Of a stretch of DNA of 64,000 nucleotides, positions 27,106-35,087 are shown one piece after another. Position numbers and translations under genes: made by a program. Position 1 is the stretch's first letter. Every line of letters begins with the position of its first letter. The stretch spans positions 186,001 through 250,000 of the forward strand of contig NZ_FNRD01000006.1 of NCBI RefSeq assembly GCF_900107635.1, in the 5' to 3' direction. This stretch comes from Flavobacterium gillisiae (GTDB lineage Bacteria > Bacteroidota > Bacteroidia > Flavobacteriales > Flavobacteriaceae). The notes under the pieces were generated by a model. The model did no database searches and had not been told where the DNA came from. It saw only the letters and a program-made list of their open reading frames with translations.

Positions 27106-27293
27106 AAGAATCTTACATAGAATTAAAATAAATCTCACTATCAAGCATTCAAAAAGCCTCTCTAACGAGAAATTTTTCATCTTTATACATAACGCAAAAA
27201 ATGAATCGCTGAATATTTAGAAGAAAAATACAAATACTTTATAATTCAGTTTTTTTGAGTAAATTAGCTTCAACTACCTAATAATCAATTTAT

Positions 27294-29069
27294 ATGAAAA
27301 GAACATCCCTCCTTATTTTACTACCTATTTTTTCCCTATTACTTGTAAATTGTAAAAAGGAAAACAATAAAGAAAACGACAAAGAAGACTTTAGTGCCTT
27401 AACGACAAGTTATTTCAACGATAAAAATGCTCTAGACCCTTTGAGTGCAACGCAAAATGGTCAAAATGAATACAACGATCAGCTACAATTTGAGATGACG
27501 AAAAGTTTTAGAAAAGATCAATTGACTTTTTTCAATAAATATGAAGCCGCCTTAAATAAGGTAAAAGAAGCGGAACTTACTCCTGAAGAAAAAAACAGTT
27601 ATGAAATTATAAAATGGGAAGTTGAAGTGGGTAAAGAATTATTAAACCAACCAACAAACCTAATGCCCATTCATCAGTTTTGGGGAACCCACTTAACAAT
27701 GGGACAATATGCTGGAGGTACTAGCGCGCAGCCTTTTAAAACAGAAAAAGATTATACCAATTTCCTTAAAAGAATGGATTCGTATAGTATCTGGATCGAT
27801 TCGGCAATGGTTTATATGAAAAAAGGAATCGAACAAGGAGTTGTATTACCAAAAGCATTAACCATAAAAGTGATTCCACAGTTCGAAGATATGCCTACCG
27901 CTAACATTGAAGACAATCTATTTTACTCGTCCATAAAACTAATGCCTTCTACATTTTCTGAAGAAACAAAGAAAGATTTAACGGCAAAATATACCGCGGA
28001 AATAAATAACAAACTGATCCCTCAGTTTAAAAAAATGACTGCTTTTCTTAAAAACGAATACCTGCCTGCATCAAGATCAACGAGCGGAATAGGAAGTTTG
28101 CCTTTTGGAAAAGAATTATATGCTACCTATGCAAAACAGTGGACCACAACCACAATGACTCCGCAAGAAATCCATGAATTAGGATTAAAAGAAGTAGCAA
28201 GATTAAATGCTGAAATGGAAAAAGTAAAAACTCAAGTCGGTTTTGAAGGAACATTACTTGAATTTTTTGATTATGTAAGAAACAAACCAGAGTTAAAACC
28301 ATTTAAAAAACCAGAAGAGGTAATTGCCAATTTCGAAAGAATTCATACCATAATAAAACCAAACGTAGACAAACTGTTCTCTCTACAACCAAAAACAAAA
28401 TTTGAAATTAGACGAACGGAAGCATTTAGAGAAAAAACGGCTAGTGCAGAATACAGTCAAGGAACGTCAGACGGTTCCCGCCCTGGTGTGTTTTATGTGC
28501 CAATACCAAACATCAAAGAATACAATATGTATGGGGACGAAGATTTGTTTTTACACGAAGCAATCCCTGGACATCATTTTCAAATCTCTTTACAACAAGA
28601 AAACACCGCATTACCTGACTTCAGAAAATACAATTGGTTTGGCGCTTACGGCGAAGGCTGGGCTTTATACACAGAAAGCTTAGGTACAGAATTAGGCTTG
28701 TACAAAGATCCTTATCAATATTTTGGTATGTTAGGAAATGAAATGCACAGAGCAGTACGCTTAGTTGTTGACACAGGAATACATAGTAAAGGATGGACTA
28801 GAGAACAAGCTATTAAATTTTCAATGGAAAATGAGGCAGAAAGTGAAGCTGGAATTACTACTGAAATCGAACGCTATATGGCCATTCCTGGACAAGCTTT
28901 ATCGTATAAAATTGGTCAATTAAAAATCATGGAATTACGCAAAAGAGCACAAGACAAAATGGGAGCTCAATTTGACATTAAGAAATTTCATGAAAAAGTG
29001 TTGGAATCTGGAGTAATGCCACTGGCCTTATTAGAAAAAAAGATTGACGCTTGGATTGCTGAAAAATAA
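27294..29069 (+). CDS. DUF885 family metallopeptidase-like lipoprotein
   Basis: 591 residues with a lipoprotein signal ('LLLVNC') and a charged linker. The motif 'HEAIPGHHFQ' (His421, Glu422, His427/428) with the later 'GEGWALYTESLG' are the DUF885 hallmarks and resemble the gluzincin zinc site (HExxxGHH). Members are long, mostly helical proteins considered zinc peptidases of unknown substrate. Full length is preserved. It is alone in its transcription unit and ends at a terminator shared with the convergent tRNA gene. Confidence 0.85.
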   Translation: MKRTSLLILLPIFSLLLVNCKKENNKENDKEDFSALTTSYFNDKNALDPLSATQNGQNEYNDQLQFEMTKSFRKDQLTFFNKYEAALNKVKEAELTPEEKNSYEIIKWEVEVGKELLNQPTNLMPIHQFWGTHLTMGQYAGGTSAQPFKTEKDYTNFLKRMDSYSIWIDSAMVYMKKGIEQGVVLPKALTIKVIPQFEDMPTANIEDNLFYSSIKLMPSTFSEETKKDLTAKYTAEINNKLIPQFKKMTAFLKNEYLPASRSTSGIGSLPFGKELYATYAKQWTTTTMTPQEIHELGLKEVARLNAEMEKVKTQVGFEGTLLEFFDYVRNKPELKPFKKPEEVIANFERIHTIIKPNVDKLFSLQPKTKFEIRRTEAFREKTASAEYSQGTSDGSRPGVFYVPIPNIKEYNMYGDEDLFLHEAIPGHHFQISLQQENTALPDFRKYNWFGAYGEGWALYTESLGTELGLYKDPYQYFGMLGNEMHRAVRLVVDTGIHSKGWTREQAIKFSMENEAESEAGITTEIERYMAIPGQALSYKIGQLKIMELRKRAQDKMGAQFDIKKFHEKVLESGVMPLALLEKKIDAWIAEK

Positions 29070-29092
29070 AATAATTTTAAATAGTAGATATA

Positions 29093-29122
29093 AAAAAAGC
29101 TTCTCGATTGAGAAGCTTTTTT
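29093..29122. terminator. bidirectional terminator between the DUF885 gene and tRNA-Leu
   Basis: AAAAAAGCTTCTC (29093-29105) pairs perfectly with GAGAAGCTTTTTT (29110-29122) around GATT. The A/T-flanked stem gives a T tract in both directions, 24 bp after the gene stop and 2 nt after the tRNA 3' end. Confidence 0.9.
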
Positions 29123-29124
29123 CG

Positions 29125-29206
29125 TGCGGATAATAGGACTCGAACCTACACGCCTTGCGGCACCAGATCCTAAGTCTGGCATGTCTACCAATTTCACCAT
29201 ATCCGC
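29125..29206 (-). tRNA. tRNA-Leu (anticodon UAG)
   Basis: Read on the minus strand: acceptor GCGGATA (29206-29200) pairs with TATCCGC (29132-29126) and the discriminator A is 29125. The anticodon stem CCAGA/TCTGG holds the loop CTTAGGA, anticodon TAG, which reads CUN leucine codons. A long variable arm (TGCCGCAAGGCGT) and the T arm 'GGTTCGAGTCC' complete a class II leucine tRNA. The 3' CCA is not encoded (the genome has CGA). Confidence 0.97.
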
Positions 29207-29221
29207 GTGCAATTGTGGGTG

Positions 29222-29250
29222 CAAATATAGACATAAGTTTGAACTTTCAA
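29222..29250 (-). promoter_or_regulatory. promoter of tRNA-Leu(UAG)
   Basis: On the minus strand TTG (29250-29248), 18 nt, TATATTTG (29229-29222) gives a full Bacteroidota promoter ending 15 bp before the mature tRNA 5' end. Confidence 0.7.
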
Positions 29251-29318
29251 AGCATTTTTTTAAAAATTTTTTTATTCTATTTTTTGTACTTTTGAAACTA
29301 TAAAAAATTAGTTAATAA

Positions 29319-30707
29319 ATGGAAAATATCAAGTCATACGTTCAAGAAAACAAAGATCGTTTCATCAACGAATTAATTGAATTATTAAAAATGCCTTCTG
29401 TAAGTGCTGATGCAGCCTACTCTCAAGATGTTATTGAAACTTCTGAAGCCGTAAAAGTAAGCCTAGAAAAAGCAGGTTGCGATTTCGTAGAAATCTGTGA
29501 AACTGACGGTTACCCTATTGTTTATGGTGAGAAAATAATAGACAAAAACTTGCCTACAGTATTAGTTTATGGTCATTATGATGTACAGCCGGCAGACCCA
29601 ATGGAACTTTGGACTTCTCCCCCATTTGAACCAGTGATAAAAACGACCGATATTCACCCAGAAGGAGCCATTTTTGCTCGTGGTGCCTGTGACGATAAAG
29701 GGCAAATGTATATGCACGTAAAAGCATTTGAATACATGATTCAAAGCAATACTTTACCTTGTAACGTGAAATTCATGATTGAAGGAGAAGAAGAAGTAGG
29801 AAGTGTAAACCTAAAAACCTTCGTTGAAAACAATACCGAAAAACTTAAAAATGATGTGATCTTAATTTCAGATACTGGAATGATCTCTAATCAACAACCT
29901 TCTATTACAACAGGTCTTCGTGGATTAAGCTATGTTGAAGTAGAAGTTACAGGACCAAATCGCGATTTACATTCCGGTTTATACGGTGGTGCTGTGGCTA
30001 ATCCAATCAATATTTTGGCAAAAATGATTGCTTCACTTCATGACGAAAACAATCATATTACCATTCCTGGATTTTATGATAATGTAGAAGAATTATCTCT
30101 TGAAGAAAGAGCTGAAATGGCAAAAGCACCATTCAGCTTAGAAAAATATAAAAAAGCACTCGACCTAAAAGACGTTTATGGTGAAAAAGGATATGTGACT
30201 AACGAAAGAAACTCTATTCGTCCTACATTAGACGTAAACGGAATCTGGGGAGGTTACACTGGCGCAGGAGCTAAAACGGTTATCGCAAGTCAAGCGTTTG
30301 CTAAAATCTCTATGCGTTTAGTACCCAACCAAGAATGGGAGCAAATCACTGAGTTATTTACAAAGCATTTCATGAGCCTCGCTCCTGCTGGAGTAACCGT
30401 AAAAGTGACGCCGCATCACGGAGGTCAGGGTTATGTAACACCTATCGACAGCATTGGTTACAAAGCCGCTAACATGGCGTATACGGAAACTTTTGGCGTT
30501 CCAGCTATTCCGGTTCGTTCGGGTGGAAGTATTCCTATTGTAGCCTTATTCGAAAAAGAATTAAAAAGCAAAACGATCCTAATGGGATTTGGTTTAGACA
30601 GTGACGCTATTCACTCACCAAATGAACATTTCGGAATCTTTAATTACCTTAAAGGAATCGAAACTATTCCGTTGTTTTACAAATATTTTGTTGAGTTAAG
30701 CAAATAA
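29319..30707 (+). CDS. M20 family dipeptidase
   Basis: A 462-residue cytoplasmic metallopeptidase of the carnosinase-like/DapE group. 'VLVYGHYDVQPADP' carries the first metal His and catalytic Asp, 'ARGACDDKGQMY' the bridging Asp, and 'MIEGEEEVGS' the general-base Glu followed by a metal-binding Glu. A lid (dimerisation) domain occupies about 195-350 and the last His is in 'DAIHSPNEHFG'. Length is typical. A -7-like TACTTTTG lies at 29287-29294. Confidence 0.9.
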   Translation: MENIKSYVQENKDRFINELIELLKMPSVSADAAYSQDVIETSEAVKVSLEKAGCDFVEICETDGYPIVYGEKIIDKNLPTVLVYGHYDVQPADPMELWTSPPFEPVIKTTDIHPEGAIFARGACDDKGQMYMHVKAFEYMIQSNTLPCNVKFMIEGEEEVGSVNLKTFVENNTEKLKNDVILISDTGMISNQQPSITTGLRGLSYVEVEVTGPNRDLHSGLYGGAVANPINILAKMIASLHDENNHITIPGFYDNVEELSLEERAEMAKAPFSLEKYKKALDLKDVYGEKGYVTNERNSIRPTLDVNGIWGGYTGAGAKTVIASQAFAKISMRLVPNQEWEQITELFTKHFMSLAPAGVTVKVTPHHGGQGYVTPIDSIGYKAANMAYTETFGVPAIPVRSGGSIPIVALFEKELKSKTILMGFGLDSDAIHSPNEHFGIFNYLKGIETIPLFYKYFVELSK

Positions 30708-30729
30708 ACAAACTCCACATCCATCTACA

Positions 30730-30762
30730 AAATCCGTTCAGCAATGAGCGGATTTTTTTTTT
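30730..30762 (+). terminator. terminator after the M20 dipeptidase gene
   Basis: AAATCCGTTC (30730-30739) pairs with GAGCGGATTT (30746-30755) with one G-U wobble, followed by a run of ten T. Confidence 0.85.
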
Positions 30763-30886
30763 GGGCGTTACCTCGTTGCAGAACTATTGATTTAAGCGAC
30801 TACACTCCTTCAGCAACGAGGTCAGGCTATCCGCTACAATCTTATTTGTAAAAACAAATAAGGATTTTCGCTACTATCCTTAACGC
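30763..30886. repeat. structured intergenic element (closed by GCGTTA/TAACGC, two internal hairpins)
   Basis: The ends GCGTTA (30765-30770) and TAACGC (30881-30886) are complementary. Inside, CCTCGTTGC (30771-30779) pairs perfectly with GCAACGAGG (30813-30821), and AATCTTATTTGT (30838-30849) pairs with ACAAATAAGGATT (30854-30866) with one bulge. The result is a three-way-junction shape just after a terminator. It resembles dispersed non-coding repeats of flavobacterial genomes, an impression from memory and not a search. Confidence 0.55.
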
Positions 30887-30921
30887 AACTCACTAATAAC
30901 TATAAATTTACAGACAAAAAC

Positions 30922-30951
30922 TTGTTTTATTGATTTATTATTCTACATTTG
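30922..30951 (+). promoter_or_regulatory. promoter of the MORN lipoprotein-BlaI-BlaR region
   Basis: TTG (30922-30924), 19 nt, TACATTTG (30944-30951): full Bacteroidota pattern. It places the transcript start near 30958, so the earlier in-frame ATG at 30959 would have no leader and the ATG at 30986 is preferred. Confidence 0.65.
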
Positions 30952-30985
30952 TAGAGCAATGTCTTTTTCTGTAGAACAAAAACGT

Positions 30986-31411
30986 ATGAAAAAACCACTT
31001 ATTATTCTAGGTTGTATAATTTTGAGTTTATTTTCTTGTAAACCTAAACTAATCAATCAAAAAATAAACAAAAAAAGAGAAGGTCTTTGGATAGAACAAT
31101 ATTCGATGGACAGTGCACATTATAAATCAGTCGGGAAATATAAAAAGGACGACCCTATAAAAAAGTGGTGCTATTACCTAGACGGTAAAATAATCAAAAA
31201 AGAGAAGTACAAAGGAAATTCCTGTTACACCAAATTTTATCATGAAAATGGAAAAATACAATCCCGAGGGAAAACAGTTTTAGACACCACCACTAAATAT
31301 GCCCATTGGTTCTATAGCGGCAACTGGGAATTCTACGATAACAAAGGAAAACTAATAATTGAACGAAATTATCAGAGTGGCAAGCTTGCTTCTGAAACAA
31401 TCTTGAAATAA
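30986..31411 (+). CDS. lipoprotein with MORN-like repeats
   Basis: 141 residues from the ATG at 30986, which yields a clean lipoprotein signal ('LSLFSC'); the upstream ATG at 30959 would add nine residues. The mature part contains short 'G.W..Y...G....' repeats ('REGLWIEQYSMD', 'FYHENGKIQSRG', 'GNWEFYDNKGKL'), the MORN_2-type repeat also seen in YwqK-like proteins. It sits 18 bp ahead of a BlaI-like repressor gene and probably shares its transcript. Function unknown; an envelope stress role is only suggested by the neighbours. Confidence 0.7.
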   Translation: MKKPLIILGCIILSLFSCKPKLINQKINKKREGLWIEQYSMDSAHYKSVGKYKKDDPIKKWCYYLDGKIIKKEKYKGNSCYTKFYHENGKIQSRGKTVLDTTTKYAHWFYSGNWEFYDNKGKLIIERNYQSGKLASETILK

Positions 31412-31429
31412 AACTTTAAAAAAATAAAA

Positions 31430-31804
31430 ATGCAACAGTTAACGAACGCCGAAGAACAACTAATGGAACACCTTTGGAATCTTGAGAAAGCCTTTATGAA
31501 AGATCTACTCGAAGCATTTCCAGAACCAAAACCAAAGACAACTACCGTGGCAACTTTGCTAAAAAGAATGATTGATAAAGATTTTGTGGCTTATACCGAG
31601 TTTGGAAACTCCAGAGAATACTATCCATTGGTAAAAAAAACAGCGTATTTCTCTAAACACGTCAACGGATTAATAAAGAATTTCTTTAACGATTCCGCTT
31701 CGCAATTTGCTTCTTTCTTTACCAATGAGACGAATCTGTCTGAAAAGGAATTACAAGAACTCAAAAAAATAGTAGATAGTGCCATTCAAAAAAAGAAAAA
31801 ATGA
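31430..31804 (+). CDS. BlaI/MecI/CopY-type repressor (copy 1)
   Basis: A 124-residue winged-helix regulator: 'LTNAEEQLMEHLWNLEKAF' and 'TTTVATLLKRMIDKDFVAY' form the DNA-binding domain, and the C-terminal helices (about 80-124) dimerise. BlaI-type repressors are released when a membrane M56 protease partner is activated. The partner gene follows with a 4-bp overlap (ATGA). A second copy with about nine in ten identical residues is encoded 1.9 kb downstream. Confidence 0.9.
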   Translation: MQQLTNAEEQLMEHLWNLEKAFMKDLLEAFPEPKPKTTTVATLLKRMIDKDFVAYTEFGNSREYYPLVKKTAYFSKHVNGLIKNFFNDSASQFASFFTNETNLSEKELQELKKIVDSAIQKKKK

Positions 31805-33291
31805 TCGACTTTTTAATCAAATCAACCATTTCATTGTGCGTGCTTTTAGCCATGTACCATTTGGTACTGGAAAAAGAAAAAATACATCAGTTCAATAGGT
31901 TTTACCTTTTGTTCTGCTTGTTATTTTCATTCACGATTCCGTTTATCACTTTTGAGGTGATTCAAGAAATCACAAATCCGCTAATTCCCCAAAACACAAT
32001 AAAAATCGAGGAAGAAACCATAGCCGTTGTGCAAGAAACAACCAATTATTGGTTAATTTCAATCTGGTCGATTTATACTGCAGTGACCTCAATTTTACTA
32101 TTTCGTTTTGTAAGAAACATTACAAAACTGAACACCAAAGCCAAATCGAACACAGCAATTGATTATAAAAATTCTCAATTGATTTTGCTAAAAGAAGTAA
32201 CATTGCCTTACACTTTCTTGAATACCATTTTTATTAATCAAGATGATTATCACAATCGAAAAATTGAAGAAGAACTATATACGCATGAGTTAATACACGT
32301 AACCCAAAGACATACATTAGACATACTGCTAATAGAAACTTTGAAAGTACTCTTTTGGTTTAACCCTATATTTATTTTCTATAAAAAAGCAATCCAACTT
32401 AATCATGAATTTCTTGCTGATGAGAAAGTTGTAAAATCGCATAACAATGTTCCGTTTTACCAGAATTTATTAATCTCAAAGGCAAACGCGAACCCAACCT
32501 ATTACTTGGCCAGTAATTTAAACTATTCAGTAACTAAAAAACGATTAATTATGATGACAAAAACCACATCCGCATCAAGAGCATTACTAAAAAAGGGCCT
32601 TATTATTCCTTTAATGACTGCACTTCTATTTTCATTATGCACCAAAGTAGTAGCACAAGAAACTACCAAAAAAGAGGAAAGTACTGCTACAAACAAATCT
32701 TCTGCATTTAAAAATTACTACGACAAAACTACTTTTAAAGTAAAAGACGAAAACGGAAAAGTTGTTGCCGATAAAAAATACGCCGATTTAACAGCTAAAG
32801 AAAAAAACCTAGTTCCCGCATTTATTTACAACAAAAACAAACTTTTGACTAAAAACGAAATTGATAGAGTAATGAAAGAAGGGGGACCAGAAATATTTGT
32901 CATAGACCCATACGATCAAAAGAATATTAAAGTAAAAAAAGAGGATAAAAATGCCATCTACAGCACCGCTGAAATCACAGAAAAACCTGAATACCCGGGA
33001 GGGATCGAGCTTTTCTACAAATTTGTTGGCGAAAACTTTAAAATTTCAGACGAAGCTTATGAAAATAAACTAAAAGGAAAAGTATACGTAACTTTCATTA
33101 TTGAAAAAGACGGCTCGTTAACCGATTTTAAAATCTTAAGAGAAATAGGATATGGAACTGGTGAAGAAGTACTACGCGTACTAAAACAATGTCCCAATTG
33201 GATTCCTGGCAAACTAAATGACGAACCCGTTAGAACTTTATACAGTTTACCGATAACGATTCAAACTGAAAAAACAGATTTAAAACACTAA
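31801..33291 (+). CDS. M56 BlaR1-like membrane protease with C-terminal TonB domain
   Basis: 496 residues. Four membrane segments in the first 280 residues flank an M56 zinc-peptidase domain with 'YTHELIHVTQRHTLD' (HExxH) and 'HEFLADEKVV'. After the last membrane segment ('MTALLFSLCTKVVAQ') a periplasmic tail holds one approximately 40-residue 'FKVKDENGKVVADKKY' unit and ends in a TonB C-terminal domain ('KPEYPGGIELFYKFVGENF' to the end). M56-TonB fusions are common in Bacteroidota and are thought to couple envelope signals to repressor cleavage (family knowledge). Confidence 0.88.
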   Translation: MIDFLIKSTISLCVLLAMYHLVLEKEKIHQFNRFYLLFCLLFSFTIPFITFEVIQEITNPLIPQNTIKIEEETIAVVQETTNYWLISIWSIYTAVTSILLFRFVRNITKLNTKAKSNTAIDYKNSQLILLKEVTLPYTFLNTIFINQDDYHNRKIEEELYTHELIHVTQRHTLDILLIETLKVLFWFNPIFIFYKKAIQLNHEFLADEKVVKSHNNVPFYQNLLISKANANPTYYLASNLNYSVTKKRLIMMTKTTSASRALLKKGLIIPLMTALLFSLCTKVVAQETTKKEESTATNKSSAFKNYYDKTTFKVKDENGKVVADKKYADLTAKEKNLVPAFIYNKNKLLTKNEIDRVMKEGGPEIFVIDPYDQKNIKVKKEDKNAIYSTAEITEKPEYPGGIELFYKFVGENFKISDEAYENKLKGKVYVTFIIEKDGSLTDFKILREIGYGTGEEVLRVLKQCPNWIPGKLNDEPVRTLYSLPITIQTEKTDLKH

Positions 33292-33368
33292 AACCGCGTT
33301 AATTTCTTTTAATCTGTATTATCCTCATTCGAAATATCAAAAGCAAATCAGTACAAAACAACTAATTA

Positions 33369-33743
33369 ATGCAACAGTTAACGAACGCCGAAGAACAGCT
33401 AATGGAGCGTCTCTGGAAACTGGAGAAAGCCTTTATGAAAGATTTACTCGAAGCGTTTCCAGCGCCAAAACCCAAGACAACTACTGTGGCTACTTTGCTT
33501 AAAAGAATGATTGATAAAGATTTTGTGGCTTATATCGAATATGGAAACTCCAGAGAATATTACCCATTGGTAAAAAAAACAGCCTACTTCTCTAAACACG
33601 TCAACGGATTAATAAAGAATTGCTTTAACGATTCTGCTACGCAATTTGCTTCTTTCTTTACTAACGAGACGAACCTATCGGAACGGGAACTTGAAGAGCT
33701 TAAAAGAATTGTAGACAGTGCCATTCAAAAAAAGAAAAAATGA
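33369..33743 (+). CDS. BlaI/MecI/CopY-type repressor (copy 2)
   Basis: 124 residues, nearly the same as the copy at 31430-31804; differences are scattered conservative changes ('ERLWKLEKAF' for 'EHLWNLEKAF', 'AYIEYGNS' for 'AYTEFGNS'). The winged-helix region is preserved, so both copies may bind the same operator. It overlaps its own M56 partner by 4 bp exactly as in copy 1. There is no obvious promoter in the 77-bp gap, so it may be read from the upstream pair. Confidence 0.9.
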   Translation: MQQLTNAEEQLMERLWKLEKAFMKDLLEAFPAPKPKTTTVATLLKRMIDKDFVAYIEYGNSREYYPLVKKTAYFSKHVNGLIKNCFNDSATQFASFFTNETNLSERELEELKRIVDSAIQKKKK

Positions 33744-34981
33744 TAGACTTTTTATTAAAATCGACCATCTCATTATGTGTACTGCTAGCAGTATATCATT
33801 GGGTATTGGAGAAAGAAAAAATACATAAATTCAACAGGTTTTACCTTTTGTTCTGCTTGCTATTTTCATTCACGATTCCGTTTATCACTATTGAAGTAAT
33901 CCAAGAAATCACAAATCCGATTCTTGCTAAAAATAGTTCGGAAAATGCGGAAGGAACCATAGCTGTACTAAAAGAAGAAACTAACTACTGGTTAATTGCA
34001 ATATGGACGATGTATATTATAATGACCTCAATATTATTAATTCGTTTTGCAAGAAACATTATAAAATTGAATGAAAAGACGAAATCAAACACAGCTATTA
34101 GCTATAAAGGATCCCGATTGATTCTATTAGAAGAGAAAACGTTGCCTTACACTTTCTTGAATACAATTTTCATTAATCAAGAGGATTATCACAATCGAAA
34201 AGTTGAACCCGAATTATACACACATGAATTAATTCATGTAACCCAAAGACATACGTTAGACATTCTACTCGTTGAAACTTTGAAAGTACTCTTTTGGTTT
34301 AACCCTATTTTTATTTTCTATAAAAAAGCAATCCAACTCAATCATGAATTTCTAGCTGATGAGAAAGTCGTGAAATCACATAACAATGTTTCGTTTTACC
34401 AAAATTTATTACTCTCAAAAGCAAACATACACCCCGCCTATAACCTAGCGAGTAATTTGAACTATTCAGTAACTAAAAAACGATTAATTATGATGACAAG
34501 AACCACAACCACAACAAGGGCGATGTTCAAGAAAACAATACTAATTCCAGTATTGTCGATACTTATTTTCTTTGCATGTGTTAAAACAGTCTCTCAGGAG
34601 AGAAGAATAACAAATAGTACCGAGCAGAAAAATCCAATTACCGGAATGGAGAAATATTTTGAAAATACTGTTTTCAAATTCCAAGATAAAAAAGGAAATA
34701 TTATTGATCAAAAAAGATTCAGTGAACTTTCTAGCGAAGAGAAGAAAAATATTCCACCTCCTCCACCTCCTGCAAAAGATAAAGAAATGGTCAAAAAATT
34801 GGCAGGACCGAAAACTATCTATATCCCAGTCAATGAAACAGACCATTATTTTAAAAATAAAATCTATAAAATAAAAGACGTTAATGGTAAAGTTATAGGC
34901 GAGAAAAAATTTGCTGAACTCACCTTAGAGGAAAAGAAAAATATTCCACCGCCTCCACCACCCGTTACAAAAGGGAAATAA
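33740..34981 (+). CDS. M56 BlaR1-like membrane protease without TonB domain
   Basis: 413 residues. The first 280 or so closely match the preceding M56 protein, including 'YTHELIHVTQRHTLD' and 'HEFLADEKVV', so it should be an active zinc protease. The periplasmic tail is different: the TonB domain is absent and there are two tandem repeats of about 40 residues, each with 'KDVNGKVIGEKKFAEL'-like sequence and ending in 'KKNIPPPPPP'. The product of a tandem duplication followed by divergence of the sensor tail. A terminator follows. Confidence 0.88.
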   Translation: MIDFLLKSTISLCVLLAVYHWVLEKEKIHKFNRFYLLFCLLFSFTIPFITIEVIQEITNPILAKNSSENAEGTIAVLKEETNYWLIAIWTMYIIMTSILLIRFARNIIKLNEKTKSNTAISYKGSRLILLEEKTLPYTFLNTIFINQEDYHNRKVEPELYTHELIHVTQRHTLDILLVETLKVLFWFNPIFIFYKKAIQLNHEFLADEKVVKSHNNVSFYQNLLLSKANIHPAYNLASNLNYSVTKKRLIMMTRTTTTTRAMFKKTILIPVLSILIFFACVKTVSQERRITNSTEQKNPITGMEKYFENTVFKFQDKKGNIIDQKRFSELSSEEKKNIPPPPPPAKDKEMVKKLAGPKTIYIPVNETDHYFKNKIYKIKDVNGKVIGEKKFAELTLEEKKNIPPPPPPVTKGK

Positions 34982-35031
34982 TCTGTATCCAAAATCAGTC
35001 TATATATATTTAAATATTAGACAGAAAACAA

Positions 35032-35060
35032 CAAATCCGCCTTTTTACGAAGCGGATTTG
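35032..35060. terminator. bidirectional terminator between convergent genes
   Basis: CAAATCCGC (35032-35040) pairs perfectly with GCGGATTTG (35052-35060) around an 11-nt loop, between the end of the second M56 gene and the end of the saccharopine dehydrogenase-like gene. Confidence 0.75.
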
Positions 35061-35087
35061 TCTTACTACAAAACTAAAAACTATTAC

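Noticed and set aside
29031..29234. Two short minus-strand frames covering tRNA-Leu
   Set aside because: They are translations of the tRNA and terminator; the clear tRNA structure explains the sequence.
34741..34978. Possible CRISPR-like or VNTR signal in the proline-coding repeats of the second M56 gene
   Set aside because: The repeats are coding, only two units, and explained by the poly-proline protein repeats.
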